64,000 nt of DNA, taken from Hyalella azteca. Taxonomy: Eukaryota; Arthropoda; Malacostraca; Amphipoda; Hyalellidae. Under the pieces are notes generated by a model. It had not been told where the DNA came from. It searched no databases and saw only the letters and a list, made by a program, of their open reading frames with translations. Both the position numbers and the translations under genes were made by a program. The stretch is taken from positions 1-64,000 of the forward strand of contig NW_025933214.1 in assembly GCF_000764305.2 (NCBI RefSeq), written 5' to 3'. Positions 57,212 to 64,000 of the stretch are shown here, piece after piece. Numbering within the stretch: the first letter of the stretch is position 1; every line of letters starts with the position of its first letter.

Positions 57212-60200
57212 GCGTTTTTCATTTTGACTGACCTTATGATGAGTTCGGGACTTCCTAGTCCCCGGTTACGCTGATGCACCGCTTTTGTCGTCCTCCGTCT
57301 CCGAGTCGTCGCTAGGCAGGCCACCCCGCCCTCAGGTCCCGGATGAAACGTTAGACGTGTTCCGTATACTTGCCCTTCTTTGAGCCAGCTGATGAAAGAT
57401 GCTGTTGCTTGTCCCTTGCTGAGGGAAGTTTCCCATTACTGGACAATCTGGGATCTTTCTCAACCAATTGTCCAGTCGTCTCTTGAATGTTGCAAGGGTG
57501 AACTCCCCTTCGCTCAGCTCTTTTGGCAGGGCATTAAAGAGCCTCGGTCCTACAACAGACAGTGATCCCTACCGGAGAGTCAGTACTCTGGCCGCGGCTC
57601 GGTTATTAAATGGGGGAACCTTGCACAGTCTCCTCCTCCTTTCGTTGTAACGTGTCACTATTGTGGAGGTCTCACTCTCAAAGTTGAGAGCCTGTCCGGT
57701 TAGCATCTTCAATGTGTACAGTATAATATACCTTTCTCTTCTCCTCTCCAGTTAGTACAGTCCCAAGTGTTTCAGCCTTTCGCAGTAGTTCAGGTTCAGC
57801 TCCCTCGTGCCGCTGATCCTGTACGTGAAGGTCCGCTGCACTGCCTCCAGTTATCGCACCGCACCCGCCTTGAGTGGCGATCAAAGTTGGCAGCAGTACT
57901 CAAGATTGGGGAGCACGAGGGCTCTGAAGACTGTAATCATTGGTGCTGCTGCTCTCGTTCGAAATGTCCTCCATATCCACCCCATCCGTTGCCGGCTGCG
58001 CGCGACTATTTCCTTGATATGGGCATCGAACGTGGCTTCAGTACTCATCAACACTCCGAGATCTCGAACTAGTTGCTTCTCCTCAATTTCTGTGCCATCT
58101 GATGCCAAGTAGCGATATGGCATCCCGATCTCTGTGCGGACTCTGTATGTCATTACGTCGAACTTGGTGCCGTTGAACTGCATATTGTTCACTAGGGCCC
58201 AATCGTAGATTGACGATAGGTCCTCCTGTAACCTCTCGCAGTCTAGGTCATCTGTGATCTTCATCAGCACTCTTGTATCGTCCGCTAATGACGATGTAGA
58301 TGCGTGGATGATTTCCGAGTCAATATCGGCAATGTGGATGAGAAAGAGGATCGGTCCAAGCACTGAGCCCTGCGAAACTCCGCTTTTCTCCCTCGCTTCT
58401 CTCGATTTCGAGTTTCCAATTGCGACAGCTTGTACTCTATCTGTAAGGAAGTTGTGGATCCACCTCAACAGGCTTCCTCCTTCCCCCAACAGCTTCAGCT
58501 TTCTTAAGAGCACCCATGGTCAACTTTATCAAAAGCTTTAGCAAAGTCTAGGTATACCACGTACACGCCAGCTCCCTCCCCCAGCTGAGCTACAAGACGG
58601 TGATGGTGCTCCAGTAACTGCGATAAACAGGAACGATTACGCCGGAAACCATATTGTCCGTTATCATACAGGTCAGCCTCTTATATAAACCGGACAAGCC
58701 TCCTGACCACTACCTTCTCAAAAACCTTGATCACATGTGAGGTCAAGGTCACAGGTCTGTAATTTTGGGGTCTGTCCCTCGGACCTCTTTTGAGGATTGG
58801 CGTTATCGGTCCCACTTTGAGACCCACAGGGATAATTCCCTCTGTTATCGAGGCTTTCCAGAGCGTTGTGAGCGGAGCCTTCAGTGCTCCAACACACTTC
58901 TTCAGCAGCACTGCCGAGATTCCGTCGCATCCTGGCGCTGAAAACGTCACCAGTTCTTTGATACTTATTTCCATGTCTTCTGGTCTAAACTCAATGTTCT
59001 CCAACCCTCTACCGCCTGGCAGCTCCTGGAGAACTTCAATTTCATTCTCCTCCCTTGAGTAGCGTGGGTTACTGAACACTGATTCAAACTGTGATCCCAG
59101 TAACTCACACATGCCATGGCCATCTTCAACAATGACTTCGTTATCCTTAAGCGGGCCTGCTGGTGTCTTTATTTTAGCCTTGTTGAGAGCGTATTTAAAA
59201 AAATACTTGGGGTTCTCTTTGATGACCTCAACCACTCGCTCTTCCGCGACTTGTTCTTCGATTTCCTTGTGCAAATCTACTAGCCTCTGTCTCCTCATAT
59301 CAGCAGTAGATTCAGCTATTTGTTTATTTCATCGTTTGCGTTTTCTCATAAGGATTCGTCGGTCTTTCGGAATGTGGCGGACTTTAGGGCCTGTTTTTCT
59401 TGGGGTATGACGCACACGTACCTGTGCTAGTTTCTCACACAGTTTTGTGTAGATTTCCTCAGCATTCATCTCGTGGAACTCCGCTCTCCAATCGATTTCG
59501 TCAATTTCATTCCAAATTGCCACCCAATCCGTTCTTCGATTGTGAAAGTTAAGTCCTGCCAGTCCCTCTTGGGGCATTATCCTAGGCTGGGTTTCAATTC
59601 CAATTGTCGTTTCCACCATCACTAAGCGATGATCTGAGTGAGGTTTCTTCAACCCGAACATCAAGCACCATTCTTTCATTATTAGCAAAGAAGAGATCGA
59701 GGATATTGTGTTCTCTTGTCGGCGACCGTACCTGCTGACTGAGCAAGTGATCCGCAGCAAACTTCTAAGCTGTCAGGACCTCTAAGCTGTCAGGGCTTGT
59801 CCAACGTATTCGTGGGAGATTAAAGTTCCCCTAATTATCCAGATGGGGTCTGGATTGCCCAGTTCAGCCACCCTGGCCTCTATTTCCTTAAGGGTTTTGT
59901 TGAAATTTTCCGGCGGGCAAGCAGGCGGTCTATAGACTATGGCTACGCACAGCTAAATTTTTTATGTGGAGAAGCACATGTACAACGAAGCCGTCAGAGT
60001 TTACAGATTTTAATCTCAATTCTACGGTGCTTCTTGCGAGGGAATTCCTAAGGTAGACAATTACTCCACCCTTATTTCTCCCTTCTTTCCGGTCCGCGCG
60101 GTAATGTTGGAATCCTTCCATTGTAATTTCTGCATCGAGGATATCTTTTCTTAGGTGCGACTACGTTAGTGCAATCATAAAGATTCCACCCTCGTCGGCC

Positions 60201-61710
60201 ATCTCACGCAGCACGCCAATCTTGTGACGCGCTCTCAGTGGGAAGAGCCCCTCGATGTTAGCCAGCAAAATGACAGACTCTTCCCTTATTGCCGCGCTTA
60301 CCTGCGTCTCCACCACTCTGCCAGGCCCAGCAGCTCCTGCATCTGGAGTTTAAATATTTCCAGCGGCTGTTTCTGGTGTTGTATTTGTTTCCTCATTTCT
60401 AATAAATCACTAGAGGTAACCTCTGGCCTCCCGCGTGCGTCATTCTTCCATACACCTGGACCATTCCCTGAAGTAGTTAGGACATCTCTCCTTCTCCAAA
60501 AACTACCCTCCTCCCCGCTCCTTCTACCAGTGTTTCCTGCAACCCCATCACTACCCTGTCTTTCCTGTGATGATGGGGGCTGTGAGGGTGAGGGATGGGT
60601 CTGGCGACCAGCAGGAGCCCTACGCTGTGGGGGCGAATTGCTGCCTCCTCTTCTGTCGGCTTCCTCCATGCGCTTCCGCGATTTTATGTGAAGAAACCTA
60701 CAGTTGTTGTTTGTCCAATCTTCTTTCTGCATAACAATCCGCCACAACTTAGGGTGATAGAACGCGCAATCCCTTCATTTTTTGCACCCTCGTGGATGCC
60801 CGCTTCCGTAGGTACAGAATTTATAGCACATTCAGGGATGTGAAAATCTGCAGCCATCTCCCTTTTTCCCGTGTTCACGTTTTTTTTCAGGTACTTCCAG
60901 GGAACACCTTTCTTTGCTGGTGGTCTACTTGAGGGTGCATTTGCAACTTGGGTGAATGATAGGGGTGGCAGTGTTGAAAAGGTTGGAAAAGCTGGAAGGG
61001 ATCATGGCAAGCCATCTTCTAAGTCGCCATTCTCCAGGGTTAGTGCGGTAGCCGGAGTGTATGTAGTTCTAGTGTTTGGGCCTAATTCAGAGGAAGGAAT
61101 GTCGATAGGATCAGATGTTGGGGCACTGGAAGGGCTGAGGGCAATGATAATGCTGGGGATGGGTGTAGGGTTAGGAGTGACTGAAGAGGTGGGAGGCGTG
61201 GCATGGGAAGAGGTAAGGTACTGTTAGCTGCAACGGGAAAGGAGGTGGCACATAGGGAGGGGTGGCCAGCACCACCGGGCACGTGACCCACCCGTTTAGG
61301 TTTTTCTTTCATTGCTGCAATAATTTTATTCTCGATTTCTTTGAAGTTTTTGTAAGTATTCATAATACAGTTCTTACATTCATAAGAAACTCTGGTTTGA
61401 TCGAGCCTAACGATTCAATATACCGGCAAATCACTACATTTTAAGTTAATGAATAACTGACATATGCTGCACTGTAGTACAAGTGTCTCATCACATAGTT
61501 CCTTACAAATTATGCACAAACTCCCCATAGTGGGTTGCATAACAACACATTTAGCCATCTTACCCTGTTTTTTTGTTTCGTTTTGCTATTATTTTTTATT
61601 ACAATATATTACACTGAATATTTTGAATAAATATTTACGCTGAATATTTGAAAACGCTACACTGAATATTTGAAAATATTAAACGGAATACTTGAAAACA
61701 CCATACCGCA
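57212..61710 (-). mobile_element. CR1-like non-LTR retrotransposon, near full length, mutated
   Basis: On the minus strand ORF1 starts at 61,558 with a PHD-type finger (SLCIICKELCD, LQCSICQLF, ECKNCIMN) and a Pro/Ser-rich part, with an in-frame TGA and later frame changes. ORF2 has endonuclease blocks (KEGRNKGGVIVYL near 60,070; PHSDHRLVMVET near 59,640). Its reverse transcriptase reads FEPVYSN-type lead-in, VTFSAPGCDGISAVLLKKC, PQNYRPVTLTSHVIKVFEK, GVSQGSVLGPILFLIHIADI and the catalytic LADDTRV (58,280 region). The tail GPRLFNALPKELSEGEFTL lies near 57,540. Candidate 11-bp target duplications flank it (TATTCAACGCC at 57,201; TATTGAACGCC at 61,711). Several frameshifts make autonomous mobility unlikely. 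Confidence 0.85.
61608..61705 (+). repeat. ~23-bp tandem repeat at the 5' end of the LINE
   Basis: TACACTGAATATTTGAAAA recurs about four times (TACACTGAATATTTTGAAT, TACGCTGAATATTTG, TACACTGAATATTTG, AAACGGAATACTTG). On the element's strand this is its 5' UTR and may be a promoter-like repeat. Confidence 0.6.
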
Positions 61711-61837
61711 TATTGAACGCCAATCATCAGAGAGGCGTCGTTATTAGTGAACGACTATTATTCTTACAGTCGCATTTCGGTGTCCAACATATACAGTTCT
61801 GCCTCAATTACATACGAGGACTTTTTGAAACATGACC

Positions 61838-62560
61838 TCCGATGCAGCCCATGCCATCAGAGTGGCATGCAGCTTATGCCATCAGAGCGGCATGCAGCTA
61901 ATGCCATCAGAGCGGCTTGCCGCTAATGCCATCAGAGCGGTATGCAGCTCATGCCATCAGAGCGGCATGCAGTTTATGCCATCGGAGTGATTTGCAGTTC
62001 ATGCCATCAGAGTGACTTGTAGCTCATGCCATTATAGCGGCTTGCAGTTATTGCCATCGGCACAACTTGCAGCTCATGCGATCGGACCGGCTTGCAGCTC
62101 ATGCCGTCAGAGCGCCTTGCAGCTCATGCCGTCGGAGCGGCTAGCGGCTCATGCCGTCAGAGCGGCTGGCAGCTCATGCCATCAGAGCGGCTGGCAGCTC
62201 GTGCCATTAGAGCGGCATGCAGCTCATGCCATCAGAGCGGCTTGCAGCTCATGCCATCAGAGCGGCTTGCAGCTCGTGCCATCAGAGCGGCTAACAGCTC
62301 ATGCCGTCAGAGCGACTTGCAGCTCATGCCATCAGAGCGGCTAGCAGCTCATGCCATCAGAGCGGCTAGCAGCTCATGCCGTAAGAGCGACTTGCAGCTC
62401 ATGCCATCAGAGCGGCTAGCAGCTCTTGCCATCAGAGCGGCTTGCAGCTCGTGCCATCAGAGCGGCTTGCAGCTCATGCCATCAGAGCGGCTTGCAGCTC
62501 ATGCCATCAGAGCGGCTTGCAGCTCATGCCATCAGAGCGGCTTGCAGCTCATGCCATCTG
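61838..62560 (+). repeat. 25-bp satellite, long array (about 29 units)
   Basis: The unit GCTTGCAGCTCATGCCATCA plus GAGCG has an exact 25-bp period (for example AGCTC at 62,221, 62,246 and 62,271). It has no stops in several frames, which produces long artefactual open frames (HAIRAACSSCHQSGLQLMPS). Confidence 0.92.
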
Positions 62561-62611
62561 ACTGATGGTTGGAATAGCAAGACAGTTCACTCCAACAGAC
62601 AGCTCATAAAA

Positions 62612-62890
62612 TACTAAGTAGGGGGTAAATACGATAGTAAGCAGGAGGTAAATACAATGGTAAGTAGGATGCTAAATACAACATTAAGTTGGAAAGTACA
62701 TTCAATAGTAAGTAGAAGGGCTACTACAATAGAAAGTAGGAGGGTAAATAAAATAGTAAGTAGGAGGGTAAATACAGTAGTAAGTAGGGGGTAAATACAA
62801 TATTAAGGAGGAGGGAAATACAATAATAAGTAGGAGGGTGAATACAGTAGTAAGTTGGTGGAAAGTACAATAGAATGTATGAGGGTAGAT
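62612..62890 (+). repeat. 24-bp satellite (about 11 units)
   Basis: AGTAAGTAGGAGGGTAAATA units follow the 25-bp array in the same order as at 54,766-55,130. Confidence 0.85.
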
Positions 62891-63720
62891 ATGTACAATT
62901 GCTGGGGGACTACTTCTCTATCATTGTATCTCGATACGGCCGTGAAAGGGTTCAGTTGGGATAAAACACCGAGTTCACAATATATTCAGTAGAGTACGTG
63001 TGTACAAATGCGTTGTGCCGGGTGGTAGTCTCTGTCAGCGCGTAACTAAAACATGAATGAATAAAATCCTGAAAGTAAACAAAACCTAAATTGCGGAACG
63101 GTAAAGTATAAATGAAAATGGAATAATTTTTGCTAAGAGATGTGAATAAATTTATACTCTTCCCAAACATTGCCTCCACTTAGTCTAATTGCTAATATTG
63201 CACTTGAAAGCCTGACGACTTGCAACTTCAATATTTACAGAATATAAAGACATATTTACCCAAGTATTTCCAATCCCAGAAAAATTGACACAAAAAAATT
63301 AAACGCAACATAACACAAATTGAAAGTACATCCTATTTCATTAAACAATTCACGTCTATAAACTCTAACTTTAAACCGTACAACTTCTTAATTCCTACGG
63401 ACTATACATTGACAATATCATGCGGTATACAAGGATTATTTATTACACAATATTAAATCTATAAGTCTATAGTAGAAAATTCACTTTACAACATAGGGCA
63501 TATAACACTTTACATGGACATTTCGAAACTATTTATATTCAACTAAAACGCTACTTATCACAGTAAATCATGCAAGTTAAAAGTATTCAGTGATCAATAA
63601 TGTGCACGTAAAAATTTCACCGGCTACAAATTTAGAATCAAAACCAAACGTACACGAAGTTACTTTTGACGATATTCATGAGTTCTTGTTTGCACACGTG
63701 GGCTTAAAGGACCCTGTTTC
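62891..63720. other. Unassigned region
   Basis: AT-rich. I see no recognisable coding sequence or repeat. Confidence 0.4.
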
Positions 63721-63776
63721 AGGGACCCGTAGAGAGATGTACAAGATCTACGGGTCCCTGAGATCTTGTACATCTC
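63721..63776 (+). repeat. Two interleaved perfect inverted repeats
   Basis: AGGGACCCGTAGA (63,721-63,733) pairs with TCTACGGGTCCCT (63,747-63,759). GAGATGTACAAGATC (63,734-63,748) pairs with GATCTTGTACATCTC (63,762-63,776). The arms alternate X-Y-X'-Y', so the two hairpins exclude each other in simple folding, or form a pseudoknot-like topology. They overlap a short open frame without recognisable domain. Confidence 0.8.
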
Positions 63777-64000
63777 CTCTCACTATCCGTTGCACGAGTG
63801 GCAAGTACAGGAATAATGTCGGAGGCTTCTACCAGACTTGAAGTGCAACAAATGTTCATGCATGGTGGTCAAAATATCATTTCTCACATTATCGCGTACC
63901 ACATTACCCATTCAAACTATATCGGAGACATTGTCAATCCAATCTTCATTAAGCGATTGCGAAACAGTCCTTACCCGATCCCCAAAGTCTTTCTGAACTG

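Noticed and set aside
62012..62617. Overlapping open frames of up to 157 codons in the 25-bp array
   Set aside because: Pure satellite translation in three frames. The unit length is not a multiple of three, so each frame cycles through the same peptides.
63790..64000. Minus-strand protein-like stretch (QKDFGDRVRTVSQSLNEDWI)
   Set aside because: Interesting but broken by an in-frame stop, no splice sites clearly fit, and it runs off the window.

Overview
The window is animal nuclear DNA, most likely from an arthropod and probably a crustacean. It has AT-rich intergenic DNA, GT-AG introns, short GC-richer exons and dense transposon debris. The crustacean call is inference. It rests on a fused NitFhit gene (typical of invertebrates), an arthropod-like Cdc42, an IGFBP7-type insulin-binding protein of the kind known in decapods, and CR1-like and Penelope-like retroelements. 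I recognise no prokaryotic or viral gene. I assembled the exon models by hand from homology remembered without a search, splice signals and reading phase.

Layout. 1-3.5 kb: transposon and MITE debris with a dead Gag-like zinc-knuckle ORF. 3.56-11.7 kb (+): NitFhit, a nitrilase domain fused to a Fhit histidine-triad domain. Three further in-phase exons encode a second, diverged HIT domain. Several of its introns hold minisatellites. 12.9-13.3 kb: 3' end of a CR1-like LINE. 13.5-21.8 kb (+): a secreted IGFBP-Kazal-Ig protein of IGFBP7 type, with a 91-bp and a 32-bp tandem array in intron 2. 22.2-23.7 kb: LINE fragments in both orientations. 23.7-30.7 kb: non-coding, with MITEs and a ~160-bp satellite. 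30.8-33 kb (+): complete Cdc42. 34.75-46.66 kb (-): complete eIF3b, convergent with Cdc42, with nested DNA-transposon debris in its 5.4-kb intron 1. 46.7-54 kb: mostly unassigned, with Penelope fragments and a tRNA-like sequence. 54.2-63 kb: a duplicated block carrying three tandem-repeat families. One copy is split by a near-full-length but mutated CR1-like LINE (57.2-61.7 kb, minus), and a HEPN-like gene remnant lies between the copies. 63-64 kb: unassigned, with a striking pair of interleaved inverted repeats.

The four host genes have no evident shared pathway. Nit removes deaminated glutathione, Fhit hydrolyses diadenosine polyphosphates, IGFBP7-like proteins bind insulin-like peptides outside the cell, Cdc42 controls actin and polarity, and eIF3b is a core translation-initiation scaffold. 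The most unusual item is the second HIT domain of NitFhit. It shares two intron positions and phases with the first domain, lacks the first histidine of the triad, and is reached only by splicing around a stop codon that is followed at once by a poly(A) signal.
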